Source of the DNA: JAGNRR01 sp964389575
GTDB lineage: Bacteria; Bacteroidota; Bacteroidia; Chitinophagales; Chitinophagaceae
Direction: 5' to 3'
Assembly (NCBI GenBank): GCA_964389575.1
Contig: CAYMFF010000005.1
Span: 5,631 to 69,630, forward strand
Length of the DNA: 64,000 nt
Shown here: piece by piece, positions 1 to 9,272 of the stretch
How the letters are laid out: each line of letters starts with the position of its first letter
Position numbering within the stretch: position 1 is the first letter of the stretch
Made by a program: the position numbers and the translations under genes
Notes under the pieces: generated by a model
What the model was told of the DNA's origin: nothing
The model's database searches: none
Seen by the model: the letters and a program-made list of their open reading frames with translations, nothing else

Positions 1-478
1 CAGCAACGCCTCGCCAAACTTCCATTTCACTTTTATACTTGCTGATGGCATATTGTGAATTGAATTTACTGCTTACCCAATCTGCTTCTTCGTCAATTTT
101 TTCAGAATTAGAATTTCTGCCCAATGCAGCCACCGAACTTAAATACACTATTTTCTTGAGGCCATTGTCCAGCATAACATTTACGACATTAGCCGTTCCC
201 TCAACATTCGTTTTCATAAGTTGTTCACGCTGACGGGCATCAAAACTTACCATAGCCGCACAATGAAAAACAGCATCGACCTCCTGCATTGCGTTTTCTA
301 ATGAATGAATATCTAGCACATCCCCTTTCACCCATTCTACTTTATCATTTTCTAAAGAGGATAAGGTTTTTGATTTTTCGTTTCGATAAATTGCTCGAAC
401 GGTATATCCTTTAGACAAAAGCGACACGATTAAATGACTTCCAATAAAACCTGTGCCGCCAGTAACAAGGACTTTCAT
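1..478 (-). CDS. NAD-dependent epimerase/dehydratase (SDR), partial
   Basis: N-terminal about 159 residues of an extended short-chain dehydrogenase/reductase; the rest lies beyond the left edge. The protein begins MKVLVTGGTGFIGSHL, the glycine-rich Rossmann motif that binds NAD(P). A YAISK segment near the edge matches the catalytic YxxxK motif. Family members act on nucleotide sugars, sterols or dihydroflavonol-like substrates; which one cannot be told from this fragment. The ATG directly follows the pheS stop codon with no intervening base, so the two are probably co-transcribed and translationally coupled. The family call is secure, the substrate unknown. Confidence 0.88.
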   Translation of the reverse strand, partial: MKVLVTGGTGFIGSHLIVSLLSKGYTVRAIYRNEKSKTLSSLENDKVEWVKGDVLDIHSLENAMQEVDAVFHCAAMVSFDARQREQLMKTNVEGTANVVNVMLDNGLKKIVYLSSVAALGRNSNSEKIDEEADWVSSKFNSQYAISKYKSEMEVWRGVA

Positions 479-1504
479 TTATTTAAATTGTTTCAAAAAA
501 CGGATATCGTTCTCGCTAAGTAAACGGATATCATTAATTCCATAAAGCAACATGGTTGTTCTATCCACTCCCATACCAAATGCAAAGCCAGAATATTTAT
601 CCGGGTCAATTCCCGTGTTTTTTAATACGTTAGGATGCACCATTCCACAACCCAATATTTCCACCCAACCAGTATGCTTGCAAACACTACAACCTTTACT
701 GTCACAAATAAAACAGCTGACATCCATCTCAGCACTGGGCTCTGTAAACGGAAAGTAAGAAGGGCGAAAACGAACCTTAACATCTTCACCAAACATTTGT
801 TGCACAAAATGATATAAGGTTTGTTTTAAGTCTGCAAAACTTACTTTTTCATCTATATATAATCCTTCTATCTGATGAAAGAAACAGTGTGCTCGTGCAC
901 TTATTGTTTCGTTGCGATATACTCTTCCTGGAAAAATTTGACGTATCGGTAATACGCCTTTTTCCATCGTCCGAATCTGGACACTAGAAGTGTGCGTGCG
1001 CAATACCCAATCTGGTTCTTTATTGATAAAAAATGTATCCTGCATATCACGCGCTGGGTGATGCTCTGGTAAATTTAAAGCAGAAAAATTATGCCAATCA
1101 TCTTCTATCTCTGGCCCTTCAGCTACTGTAAATCCTATGCGCTCAAAAATGGAAACCATTTTTTCTTGAACAACCGATAAAGGATGTCTCGCACCTGTTT
1201 CATTTGGCAAACCTGGTAAAGTCGAATCTATGCTAGCGTCGCCTTCATTATTATCATCTGTTTTAAATTGAGTTTTTAATTCTTCAAAACGTTCTTCGGC
1301 AAATTGCTTAAACTCGTTGAGCATCTGACCAGCCTCACGCTTTTGATCTTTAGCCACATTTTTCATCTCGCCCATCAAACTTTTCAGCTTGCCTTTGGTG
1401 CCTAAAAATTTAATCCGAAACTGCTCCAGTTGCTCTGCATTAACTACTGCTGTTTCTTTTATTTCTTCTCGGATAGAATTGATTCCATCCTTTAATGATT
1501 GCAT
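479..1504 (-). CDS. pheS: Phenylalanyl-tRNA synthetase alpha subunit
   Basis: Charges tRNA-Phe in the cytoplasm as the catalytic subunit of the alpha2-beta2 enzyme. The 341 residues are full length: an N-terminal coiled-coil tRNA-binding arm (about 1-90), then the class II core with the motif 2 segment FPGRVYRNE, RAHCFFHQIEG, and the motif 3 region GFAFGMGVDRTTML near the end. A Cys-rich insert (CFICDSKGCSVC, about residues 262-275) could bind metal. pheT is not adjacent. A -7 box (TATCTTTG) ends four bases before the ATG, suggesting a leaderless transcript that continues into the epimerase gene. Confidence 0.98.
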   Translation of the reverse strand: MQSLKDGINSIREEIKETAVVNAEQLEQFRIKFLGTKGKLKSLMGEMKNVAKDQKREAGQMLNEFKQFAEERFEELKTQFKTDDNNEGDASIDSTLPGLPNETGARHPLSVVQEKMVSIFERIGFTVAEGPEIEDDWHNFSALNLPEHHPARDMQDTFFINKEPDWVLRTHTSSVQIRTMEKGVLPIRQIFPGRVYRNETISARAHCFFHQIEGLYIDEKVSFADLKQTLYHFVQQMFGEDVKVRFRPSYFPFTEPSAEMDVSCFICDSKGCSVCKHTGWVEILGCGMVHPNVLKNTGIDPDKYSGFAFGMGVDRTTMLLYGINDIRLLSENDIRFLKQFK

Positions 1505-1508
1505 AAAG

Positions 1509-1516
1509 CAAAGATA
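1509..1516 (-). promoter_or_regulatory. -7 promoter box of pheS
   Basis: On the minus strand this reads TATCTTTG, a match to the Bacteroidota TAnnTTTG element, followed by only CTTT before the ATG. No TTG is seen at the -33 position, so the call rests on the -7 box and its placement. Confidence 0.5.
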
Positions 1517-1552
1517 AGATGGGTTGGGGTTTTATTGGTTTAGGGAGTTTAG

Positions 1553-2203
1553 TTAGTTTAATAGACCATGGACTCGATATAACGAATCTAATTTTGACAA
1601 CTCCTCACTTTGTATGAAATAAAGAAGCTTCGGTTTTAGTTCTGTTTTAAATCCATTGTTATAACGCTGTCCATTCTTAGAATTGGCAATCGTTGGAAAA
1701 GGGGGCACCATTCTCCAATTGATAATTGTATCTCTGTTTTTTATCTCTCCCTGAAAATGAGCTATATAATGTTTTTGTCCTCCACCCCGAACTGTAAAAA
1801 CATAAGGCCGGCATAAATGCAAAAAACTATCCACTATATAATAATTGCGTTCCAATTTTAACCGATGGAACCACTTATGCTTAGATGCCCGACTAAACAA
1901 ACTGGTATAATGTGTTAACTTTAATGGGCTGTAACAAATGTAACTACCCGATGTGTAGTTCATAATATCCTGATTAATTACTTGTATTGGATTTATGATT
2001 TTCAAGTAACCCATCGGTTTTGCTCCTGTGACGGTAGGCGTCGTATCATACACGCTGTAAAGGCCATCTGTACGCAAAAGTAAAGGAGTACTTTTTGATA
2101 CTTGAACACAACCACACTCGCCTCTATCTTTAATAGTAAAACAACTAGAAATACAAGAGGCAATCATCAAGACCGGTAATGTTTTCAAATTAAAAAGTCG
2201 CAT
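1553..2203 (-). CDS. Lipoprotein of unknown function
   Basis: 216 residues. The N-terminus has a hydrophobic stretch ending in two possible lipoboxes (IASC at Cys17 and ISSC at Cys21), so export and lipidation are likely. The mature part has no motif I recognise; it is rich in aromatic and basic residues and has an early CGC motif. It is monocistronic: a -7 box (TAACTTTG, 2208-2215) ends four bases before the ATG, and pheS downstream has its own box. Function unknown. Confidence 0.72.
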   Translation of the reverse strand: MRLFNLKTLPVLMIASCISSCFTIKDRGECGCVQVSKSTPLLLRTDGLYSVYDTTPTVTGAKPMGYLKIINPIQVINQDIMNYTSGSYICYSPLKLTHYTSLFSRASKHKWFHRLKLERNYYIVDSFLHLCRPYVFTVRGGGQKHYIAHFQGEIKNRDTIINWRMVPPFPTIANSKNGQRYNNGFKTELKPKLLYFIQSEELSKLDSLYRVHGLLN

Positions 2204-2207
2204 GAAT

Positions 2208-2215
2208 CAAAGTTA
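2208..2215 (-). promoter_or_regulatory. -7 promoter box of the 1553-2203 lipoprotein gene
   Basis: TAACTTTG on the minus strand, four bases before the ATG. It fits the TAnnTTTG consensus; no clear TTG at -33. Confidence 0.45.
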
Positions 2216-2256
2216 TGCGCAATACTGCTTAGAATAAATGACATAAATCATGAACT

Positions 2257-2285
2257 AAAAAAGCACCACGCTATAGCGTAGTGCT
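2257..2285 (-). terminator. Terminator of the ACIII-oxidase operon
   Basis: Read on the minus strand, the arms AGCACTACGC and GCGTGGTGCT pair over ten positions (one G-T) around a TATA loop and are followed by TTTTTT. It lies just after the stop of the last operon gene, as expected for an intrinsic terminator closing the respiratory operon. Confidence 0.8.
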
Positions 2286-2313
2286 TTCAATTTCTTAATA
2301 CAAAACGGAATAT

Positions 2314-2718
2314 TTATGATGCGTGATGAAAACCAAGATTATTATTAATCCATAGCCACCAATCACCGTCTGCCATGAAGGCAACAATAAACCATACGAA
2401 TAAAGTCAACGGGACATAAACCAATAGTTTCATACCTTTTTTCTCATCACCCAAGTGCATAAAAATGCTTACAATGTAAAGCGCTTTGGCCAAAGTTAAA
2501 ACCACAAAACCTAAATTCAACACCCAACGGTAGTTACCCATTTTGTCAGAAAGATAAAGTCCTAACAATACCTCTACTATTGTAATGATGGTTAAGATTC
2601 CAGTTACTTTCCAAATTTGAGCAACTTTTGCCTTGCTCTCCGGACTGTTTATATCCTCGTGGTGATGCGCGTTGTATAATCTTGATTGGTCTGCCTCGTA
2701 ATCGTTAAAGTGTCCCAT
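2314..2718 (-). CDS. Cytochrome c oxidase subunit IV
   Basis: 134 residues with three predicted membrane helices (roughly 35-58, 66-88, 96-118) after a polar, His-containing N-terminus. This is the usual size and form of the small prokaryotic subunit IV (COX4_pro type) that stabilises heme-copper oxidases. It is the last gene of the respiratory operon, 23 bases after a subunit III gene, and is followed by a strong terminator. It carries no cofactor; the call rests on topology and on position. Confidence 0.85.
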   Translation of the reverse strand: MGHFNDYEADQSRLYNAHHHEDINSPESKAKVAQIWKVTGILTIITIVEVLLGLYLSDKMGNYRWVLNLGFVVLTLAKALYIVSIFMHLGDEKKGMKLLVYVPLTLFVWFIVAFMADGDWWLWINNNLGFHHAS

Positions 2719-2741
2719 TATAATCTAAATTTTTTATTTTT

Positions 2742-3530
2742 TTAAAGTAAGTAAAAACAAGTGAATACAAATACCCAAACTAAATCTACAAAGTGCCAAT
2801 ACAATCCGGCTTTCTCAATAGTCTCGTAATGCCCTCTTTTTTCAAAAGCACCATTAATTGTCATTACTAATATGATAATATTTATTACTACTCCAGAGAA
2901 TACATGGAAACCATGAAATCCGGTAATCGTAAAAAAGAAATTAAAGAATTTGTGGGCCGAATCTGCTCCTTCTACAACTGGAATAGTTGCCGCTGCACCA
3001 GCATCCGTAGTCGTTACCAACTCTGTAAACGCGCCATGCTTAAAGAAATGTTCAATTTCGCTCAATGCTACTTCACCTCTAAATGAACCCCACCAGCCAC
3101 CTTCGTGAAGCAGATGTTGCCACTCATAAGCTTGACAGCTTAAGAAAGCAATCCCGCCGAGTATTGTCCAAATCATCCATTTTACAACACCTTTCTTATC
3201 TCTGCAGTGTCCAGCATGCACGGCTAATACCATAGTTACTGAGCTTAAGATTAGAATGAACGTCATTAAACTTACAAACATTAAAGGCCATCCTTCACTA
3301 CCAGGAGCTTTTACATCTTGGAAAATCGGGAAGGACCAAAATACGGCATTTGGATCTGGCCATATATTACTAAAGAAACGAGTGGTACCATACGATATCA
3401 AAAATGCTCCAAATGTAAAAGCATCTGACATCAAGAAAAACCACATCATCATTTTACCATAGCTAATATCGAATGGGCTTTCGCCTCCCATCCATTTATT
3501 TCTTTTATTTGCAACTGCTGCTGTACTCAT
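2742..3530 (-). CDS. ctaE: Cytochrome c oxidase subunit III
   Basis: 262 residues, multi-pass, with the subunit III hallmarks GFHGFHVFSG and a terminal WHFVDLVWVFVF. Subunit III supports proton uptake and stability of the aa3 oxidase in the inner membrane. A soluble loop of about 35 residues (around 160-195) separates helices. It is one of two neighbouring subunit III-type genes; this longer one carries the more typical C-terminus. It sits between the shorter paralogue and subunit IV in the same operon. Confidence 0.93.
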   Translation of the reverse strand: MSTAAVANKRNKWMGGESPFDISYGKMMMWFFLMSDAFTFGAFLISYGTTRFFSNIWPDPNAVFWSFPIFQDVKAPGSEGWPLMFVSLMTFILILSSVTMVLAVHAGHCRDKKGVVKWMIWTILGGIAFLSCQAYEWQHLLHEGGWWGSFRGEVALSEIEHFFKHGAFTELVTTTDAGAAATIPVVEGADSAHKFFNFFFTITGFHGFHVFSGVVINIIILVMTINGAFEKRGHYETIEKAGLYWHFVDLVWVFVFTCFYLL

Positions 3531-3542
3531 AATATTTTTCTT

Positions 3543-4130
3543 TTATCCTTGTTGGTTGTACATTAAAAATATGAAGATAAATAACCACAGGGCATCTACG
3601 AAGTGCCAAAAGGTTGATGCTATTTCAATACCTCTACTGCTCGTTGGGTTTTTTCTATTTTTTCCCCAAAAAGCCAATAGGAGCATAATTACCAATGCTA
3701 TAATTCCTCCCAAAACATGAATGCCATGCACAAAAGGTATCACATATGTAAACTCGCCTGCTGCATTATTTCCATTCAAGAGAATATCCATCTCATTGTA
3801 CATATAAGAGAATCCACTAATCTGATAAGAGATAAATGAAGCTCCCAAAATAATCGTGGCGATTAGAAATAATTTATAACTTCCGAAGTTCTTTTTTCGA
3901 TGTGCTCTTGTAGCTAGGTAAACCGTTACACTGCTTAATAAAATCAAAGCTGTAGAAATATAAAATGCCGAAGGCAATTGAATATGATCCCAACGCCCTT
4001 GTCCTTCACGAACCATATAAGCACTAATCCAACCTGCAAACATCATAGTCATACTTCCAATGGCTATGTACATCAACAACTTGTGCGGATGCAATTTTGG
4101 ACTTTCTGTATTTACCGTCATTGTACTCAT
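3543..4130 (-). CDS. Second, shorter cytochrome c oxidase subunit III-like protein
   Basis: 195 residues with about five helices and the family features VHGIHVLGG and FWHFVDALWLFIF. I start it at the ATG at 4130 (MSTMTVNTES); an upstream in-frame ATG at 4148 would overlap the end of ctaB. Two subunit III-type genes in one oxidase operon are a pattern I associate with Bacteroidota ACIII-oxidase clusters. Whether both polypeptides sit in the same complex cannot be told from sequence. Confidence 0.9.
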   Translation of the reverse strand: MSTMTVNTESPKLHPHKLLMYIAIGSMTMMFAGWISAYMVREGQGRWDHIQLPSAFYISTALILLSSVTVYLATRAHRKKNFGSYKLFLIATIILGASFISYQISGFSYMYNEMDILLNGNNAAGEFTYVIPFVHGIHVLGGIIALVIMLLLAFWGKNRKNPTSSRGIEIASTFWHFVDALWLFIFIFLMYNQQG

Positions 4131-4131
4131 C

Positions 4132-5037
4132 TTAAATAAATTTATCAATTAAAAAAGTGAACAGAATCAGAGGTAGGTATGCAAAAGACGCAAACATTAA
4201 TTTACGCGCTTTATTATCATTATTTGCTTTGAAAAACTGAATGGCAAACCACATAAACGAAATTGCGGCTATGCCTAAAACAATTGTTCCAACCCAGCTA
4301 GTCAATCCTAATATTTTAGGTAATACTGCCAGGGGTATTAGAATGGAAGAATAAAAAACGGTTTGAAAAGCGGTATATCTACTTTCCTTTGTAGTCTGAG
4401 GCAACATTTTCATACCAGCTTTTTTATAGTCATCATGCCCCAACCAAGCGATTGCCCAAAAATGAGGAAACTGCCAAAAAAACTGAAATGCAAAAAGTAC
4501 CCAAGCTTCCGGCATATTTATCGAACCAGTACCAGCAGCCCAACCAATAACGCACGGTAGCGACCCTGGAATTGCTCCAACCAAAACTGAGAACGGTGTT
4601 TTCTTTTTTAGTGGTGTATATACAAAAGAGTATAAAACATAAGAAGCAAAACTTAAATAAGCTGCTATAGGTGTAAACTGAGTATATAAAATTACTGTGC
4701 CTAAAAGAAGTGTAATGATTACAAAAGCAATGGCTTCCACTCGTCCCATTCGGCCAGCTGCCAATGGTCTATCTGCGGTGCGCTTCATTAATTGGTCTTC
4801 TTCAATTTCTAATAATTGATTCGTAGCATTTGCAGCTGCAGTTACTAATAAACCGCCTGCAAATAATAATACGACACTCATCAAATTAAATGCTACTTCA
4901 GGAATTATTAAATATCCAATGACACTAGAAAACACAACCAACAAAGAGAGGTTGAGTTTCATTAGCTGTTGATAGTCTTTTAGTTTTTGAACTATCTGCG
5001 CTAAAAAGTGATCTGTTATTTTTTCCTGTTGTATCAA
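4132..5037 (-). CDS. ctaB: Protoheme IX farnesyltransferase (heme O synthase)
   Basis: UbiA-family membrane prenyltransferase that converts heme B to heme O, precursor of the heme A used by the oxidase encoded beside it. The 301 residues have about nine helices. The first aspartate-rich prenyl-diphosphate site is NATNQLLEIEED followed by RTADRPL (residues 70-91); a second polar motif (LGHDDYKKAGMKMLP) follows later. It lies between ctaD and the subunit III genes. No heme A synthase gene (ctaA) is visible in the window, so it must be elsewhere. Confidence 0.95.
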   Translation of the reverse strand: MIQQEKITDHFLAQIVQKLKDYQQLMKLNLSLLVVFSSVIGYLIIPEVAFNLMSVVLLFAGGLLVTAAANATNQLLEIEEDQLMKRTADRPLAAGRMGRVEAIAFVIITLLLGTVILYTQFTPIAAYLSFASYVLYSFVYTPLKKKTPFSVLVGAIPGSLPCVIGWAAGTGSINMPEAWVLFAFQFFWQFPHFWAIAWLGHDDYKKAGMKMLPQTTKESRYTAFQTVFYSSILIPLAVLPKILGLTSWVGTIVLGIAAISFMWFAIQFFKANNDNKARKLMFASFAYLPLILFTFLIDKFI

Positions 5038-5052
5038 AATTTGTTTTCTACA

Positions 5053-6879
5053 TTAATGTGCTTCTTCACCTTCTCGTAATGGTTCGGTTTGCATAATAAA
5101 GTCCGTTCCATCTTTTTCGTTTGGTCTAAAATCATAAGCCCAACGGTGTACTTCAGGAATTGGTCCTTGCCAGTTTCCGTGACCTGGGTCTGCTGCAGTG
5201 GTCCACTCCAAAGTAGTAGAACCCCATGGGTTTGGTTTATCACCTTCTACTTTTTTACCTTTCCAAATACTTACAAAATAATTGAACACAAACAATAATT
5301 GGGCAAAGAATACAATAATCGCAGCGATTGAAATCATTTTATTCAAATCACCAAATTGGCTAAAACTCTGCCAACTACTGAAATCATAATATCTACGTGG
5401 CATACCCGCAACACCTTCGTAGTGCATAGGCCAGAAAATCACATACGCTCCAATAAAAGTTATGAAGAAATGAATGTAACCCAATGTTTTATTCATCATG
5501 CGACCATACATTTTAGGGAACCAATGATACACCCCTGCAAACATTCCGAAGAAAGCCGAGATACCCATTACAATGTGGAAGTGAGCCACTACAAAATACG
5601 TATCATGCAAGTGAATATCCAATGCAGAGTTTCCTAAGAAAATTCCTGTCAAACCACCTGAAATAAATAATGAAACAAAACCGAGTGCAAAAAGCATTGC
5701 ATTCGTAAATCGAATATTTCCTTTCCAGATAGTCACAATCCAGTTAAATACTTTTACGGCCGAGGGAATTGCAATTAAGAGCGTCAGCAAAACAAATACA
5801 CCACCCAAGAACGGACTCATACCAGTTACAAACATGTGGTGGGCCCAAACTAAGAAAGCGAGTACTGTAATTCCTAAAATAGAAATTACCATCGCAAAAT
5901 ATCCGAAAATCGGTTTTCGCGCATGCGTTGCCAGAATCTCTGATGCCATCCCCATGGCAGGTAACATAATAATGTAAACCTCAGGGTGACCTAAGAACCA
6001 AAATAAATGCTGATATAAAATAGCAGAACCACCCACGTTTGGCATGGCTTGTCCGCCTATGAAAATTTCTGATAGATAAAAACTTGTACCGCCATGGCGA
6101 TCAAATAATAATAAAACCGCTGCTGATAATAATACCGGGAAAGAAAGTACACCCAACACCGCTGTAAATAAGAATGCCCAAATAGTAAGAGGCAAACGCT
6201 TCATGCTCATCCCTTTGGTACGCATATTTAATATCGTTACGATATAATTCAAGCCACCCAAAAGCGAAGACACAATAAAGAGCGCCATACTAATTAACCA
6301 TAAATCCATACCGATTCCAGAACCCATAGAAGCTTCCTTCATGGCACTAAGTGGCGGATATGTTGTCCAACCACCAGATGCAGGACCTGTATGAACAAAT
6401 AAAGAACAGAACATAACTACACCGGCTATAAAGAAGAACCAATAGGAAAGCATGTTTAAAAACGGCGACGCCATATCACGTGCTCCAATTTGTAATGGGA
6501 TTAAAAAATTAGAAAAGGTTCCACTTAATCCAGCAGTAAGTACAAAGAAAACAAGTACCGTACCATGAATGGTTACTAAACCATAATACATTTCGGGATC
6601 CATTTTTCCACCTTTAGCCCAATCGCCTAAAAAAGCAGATAATACTTGGAAAGTGTCTTCAGGGAAACCTAATTGTAATCTAAAAAATACAGACATTAAC
6701 CCTCCGGCTATTGCCCAAAACATCCCTGTAATCAAAAACTGACGAGAGATGATTTTATGGTCCATGCTGAACACATACTTATTAAAAAAGTGTTGCTTGT
6801 GCTCTTCATGATGATGATCACCGTGGTGATCATGGTGTGCTTCGTGCTCGTGTCCTGCGTTATGCGTCTCAGTGCTCAT
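5053..6879 (-). CDS. ctaD: Cytochrome c oxidase subunit I
   Basis: Catalytic subunit of an aa3-type heme-copper oxidase; reduces O2 to water and pumps protons. The 608 residues include the heme a ligand region TIHG (His105), GHPEVY (about 297; CuB histidine and cross-linked tyrosine), the CuB pair in WAHHMFVTGM (about 346) and the heme a3/a ligands in VAHFHIVMG (about 433). The GHPEVY form fits an A-type oxidase. The N-terminus (about residues 6-30) is an unusual histidine-rich tail, more than half His. It lies 35 bases after ctaC in the respiratory operon. Confidence 0.98.
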   Translation of the reverse strand: MSTETHNAGHEHEAHHDHHGDHHHEEHKQHFFNKYVFSMDHKIISRQFLITGMFWAIAGGLMSVFFRLQLGFPEDTFQVLSAFLGDWAKGGKMDPEMYYGLVTIHGTVLVFFVLTAGLSGTFSNFLIPLQIGARDMASPFLNMLSYWFFFIAGVVMFCSLFVHTGPASGGWTTYPPLSAMKEASMGSGIGMDLWLISMALFIVSSLLGGLNYIVTILNMRTKGMSMKRLPLTIWAFLFTAVLGVLSFPVLLSAAVLLLFDRHGGTSFYLSEIFIGGQAMPNVGGSAILYQHLFWFLGHPEVYIIMLPAMGMASEILATHARKPIFGYFAMVISILGITVLAFLVWAHHMFVTGMSPFLGGVFVLLTLLIAIPSAVKVFNWIVTIWKGNIRFTNAMLFALGFVSLFISGGLTGIFLGNSALDIHLHDTYFVVAHFHIVMGISAFFGMFAGVYHWFPKMYGRMMNKTLGYIHFFITFIGAYVIFWPMHYEGVAGMPRRYYDFSSWQSFSQFGDLNKMISIAAIIVFFAQLLFVFNYFVSIWKGKKVEGDKPNPWGSTTLEWTTAADPGHGNWQGPIPEVHRWAYDFRPNEKDGTDFIMQTEPLREGEEAH

Positions 6880-6914
6880 TGCAATTATTTTTTATCTCTT
6901 AATTATTATTACCC

Positions 6915-7994
6915 TTAGTTATTCTCGTTCATCGTTACGGTTTCCATAGAACCCTCCTCGCTCGTTTCTGCCTCTTCTACTGCATCCTCATCTTTCTTAA
7001 ACTCATCAGGATGTCCTTGTTCGTAATAAGAAGTTTGCTCGGCTAACCATTTATCATGTTCTTTTTGCGTCTGCACATAAACTAATGCCTTCATACTATA
7101 ATGTCCTTTACCGCACATTTGATCACAAGAAAGTTCATATACAAATTCTGGATTCTTTGTCAGAATTTTCATTGAATCTGAAGTTATTGTTGGAGTAAAC
7201 CACATACGAGTTGTAATACCCGGTACAGCATCCATTTTCATTCTGAAATGAGATAATCCAACATCATGAATTACATCACGCGAACCAATAATTAGCTCTA
7301 CTGGCCTTCCTACTACTAGTCTTAATTCTCCCGTAGGAATTACAATATCATCCATACAAGCTTTGTCCTTCCAATCCAATCCAAGGATATTATTTTGCTC
7401 ATTGATATTTTTAAAATATTTTTTCCCAATCACACCATCTTTACCCGGGTAACGAGTAATCCAGTTAAACTGTTTTCCAATGATTTCTATGATTTGTTTA
7501 TCCTTTCCTGGAGGTACAGGATTAGTCATAGTGAACCAAGCCTTTAAACCAAATGCTACTAATATCGCCATAGCCAGTGCTGGTACTGTAGTCCAAATCA
7601 TTTCTAATTTATTACTATGCGCAAAGAACACGGGTTTGTTTTTTCCGTTATCTCTGTATTTAAAAGCAAAGTAAAAAGTAAGGAACTGAGTAATCACAAA
7701 AACGATTCCTGTTACTATTAAAGTAATAAAGAACATTCGGTCGTATTCTTCACCATGATCAGAAGCTGCTATCAACATGTCTTCTATTAATGGCATCATA
7801 TAAACATGCGTTGCATAAAAACCTACAAACAGCACAATAAATACGCCAAGCATTGAATAACCCAACCATTTATTTCGTTTAAGATCAAACTCTTTCTCAC
7901 CCTGAAGGGTTGCCATTATTTCACTAGAGCGACCTAGTTGGTATAATACCAAAAAGATGAGCGCAACGAGTACAATTAATAATAAACCTGACAT
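6915..7994 (-). CDS. ctaC: Cytochrome c oxidase subunit II, without fused cytochrome c
   Basis: 359 residues. Four helices precede a periplasmic cupredoxin domain with the CuA site CDQMCGKGHYSM (about 288-299), which accepts electrons and passes them to subunit I. There are two more N-terminal helices than in classical subunit II. There is no CxxCH motif after the CuA domain, only an acidic tail rich in Glu and Asp, so this is an aa3 and not a caa3 enzyme; electrons must come directly from the ACIII heme subunits or a separate cytochrome c. It follows actF by 20 bases. Confidence 0.97.
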   Translation of the reverse strand: MSGLLLIVLVALIFLVLYQLGRSSEIMATLQGEKEFDLKRNKWLGYSMLGVFIVLFVGFYATHVYMMPLIEDMLIAASDHGEEYDRMFFITLIVTGIVFVITQFLTFYFAFKYRDNGKNKPVFFAHSNKLEMIWTTVPALAMAILVAFGLKAWFTMTNPVPPGKDKQIIEIIGKQFNWITRYPGKDGVIGKKYFKNINEQNNILGLDWKDKACMDDIVIPTGELRLVVGRPVELIIGSRDVIHDVGLSHFRMKMDAVPGITTRMWFTPTITSDSMKILTKNPEFVYELSCDQMCGKGHYSMKALVYVQTQKEHDKWLAEQTSYYEQGHPDEFKKDEDAVEEAETSEEGSMETVTMNENN

Positions 7995-8014
7995 ATTCTT
8001 CTATTTAATTTTAA

Positions 8015-9232
8015 TTAGCTTACGTGTATTACAGTTTCTTTCAAGTATGGGTGGTTTTCGGGTATTTGAGGTAGTGTGCTTAATTTACGACTCACAAGGA
8101 AAATAACCAAACCTACAAAGCCACATGCCAATCCAATTTCATACCAACTGAAATGCCATTCTTCACCAACGGTTCCGGGCATTACTATTTGATAAAAATC
8201 AATCCAATGACCAAACAATATAATTATCGCTACTAGACTCACTACGAAATAGTTTCTCTTCGCTGGAGCAGACATTAATATCAGCAAAGGTGTAACAAAA
8301 TTCAGCACAAGGTTCAACCAGAAAAAGAACGAATAAGGTCCGTGCATTCTGATTTTAAAATAAACCGTTTCCTCAGGAATATTTGCATACCAAATCAACA
8401 TAAATTGTGAGAACCACAAATACGTCCAAAAGATAGTAAACGCAAACATGAACTTACCGACATCGTGTACGTGCTCATCCGTTACTAATTCTAAATTGCC
8501 ATGACGCTTGGTATATAATATCCAAAGCATAATCATACTCATTCCACTTACAAAAGAACTTGCAAATGTGTACCAGCTAAACATCGTTGAGAACCAATGC
8601 GCATCAATACTCATTAACCACAACCAAGGAATGGTAGAAGCTAATGTAATAGCAAATACAAATAAGAAAGCTGCACTATAATTAAAATTCTTCCAAAATA
8701 GTTTTACTGCTTTGTCTTTATTCTTTCCCATTTCCAACGAAATAGAACTCATTTTTTTTCCTAGCCATCCCCAAAGAAAAATCGTTAGTGCACTCCAAAA
8801 TAAAAAGAATGATTTACTTAGAAAGAATTTCTTCAAGCCATTACGCCCATTCTCATAAGGAATATGCCCTTCTTCAAGCCAAGGATAGATATGATGATTA
8901 TCAAAAATTATTTGGTAGCCGACCACAACAAAAACAATTATTCCCAACACCCAAACGATACTTCCGATGGCCTCTGGAATTCTTCTAAACGATACAATCC
9001 AGGCTGCTTGTGCAAGCGATGTAGCCGCCATAATGAATAAGCTGGCAACACAAATCAGTAAGAAAAAGATACTGTTCTGCAAAAGGCTTGCCCAAAAACG
9101 AGTGGCATCATGGTCGTTTCCGCCACCCGCTAGAAAAATTCCTCCAGCGATTAATGCCAACGCACCGATTACCATTAATACAAGACTGACCGTCTTAGCT
9201 TTTGCTGGTATATTAAAATTTTGGTTTGTCAT
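8015..9232 (-). CDS. actF: Alternative Complex III subunit ActF (quinol oxidoreductase membrane subunit)
   Basis: 405 residues, about ten membrane helices, very rich in Trp and Phe. It is the second NrfD-like membrane subunit of ACIII, which with ActC frames the membrane core where menaquinol is oxidised. Identity rests on topology, length and its fixed place as last act gene before the oxidase genes. It begins 40 bases after actE. Aromatic clusters such as FWTYLWFSQFMLIWY are typical of the family. Confidence 0.93.
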   Translation of the reverse strand: MTNQNFNIPAKAKTVSLVLMVIGALALIAGGIFLAGGGNDHDATRFWASLLQNSIFFLLICVASLFIMAATSLAQAAWIVSFRRIPEAIGSIVWVLGIIVFVVVGYQIIFDNHHIYPWLEEGHIPYENGRNGLKKFFLSKSFFLFWSALTIFLWGWLGKKMSSISLEMGKNKDKAVKLFWKNFNYSAAFLFVFAITLASTIPWLWLMSIDAHWFSTMFSWYTFASSFVSGMSMIMLWILYTKRHGNLELVTDEHVHDVGKFMFAFTIFWTYLWFSQFMLIWYANIPEETVYFKIRMHGPYSFFFWLNLVLNFVTPLLILMSAPAKRNYFVVSLVAIIILFGHWIDFYQIVMPGTVGEEWHFSWYEIGLACGFVGLVIFLVSRKLSTLPQIPENHPYLKETVIHVS

Positions 9233-9272
9233 TTCTTCCGTTTTGTTATATATATTATCTTATACTATTCTT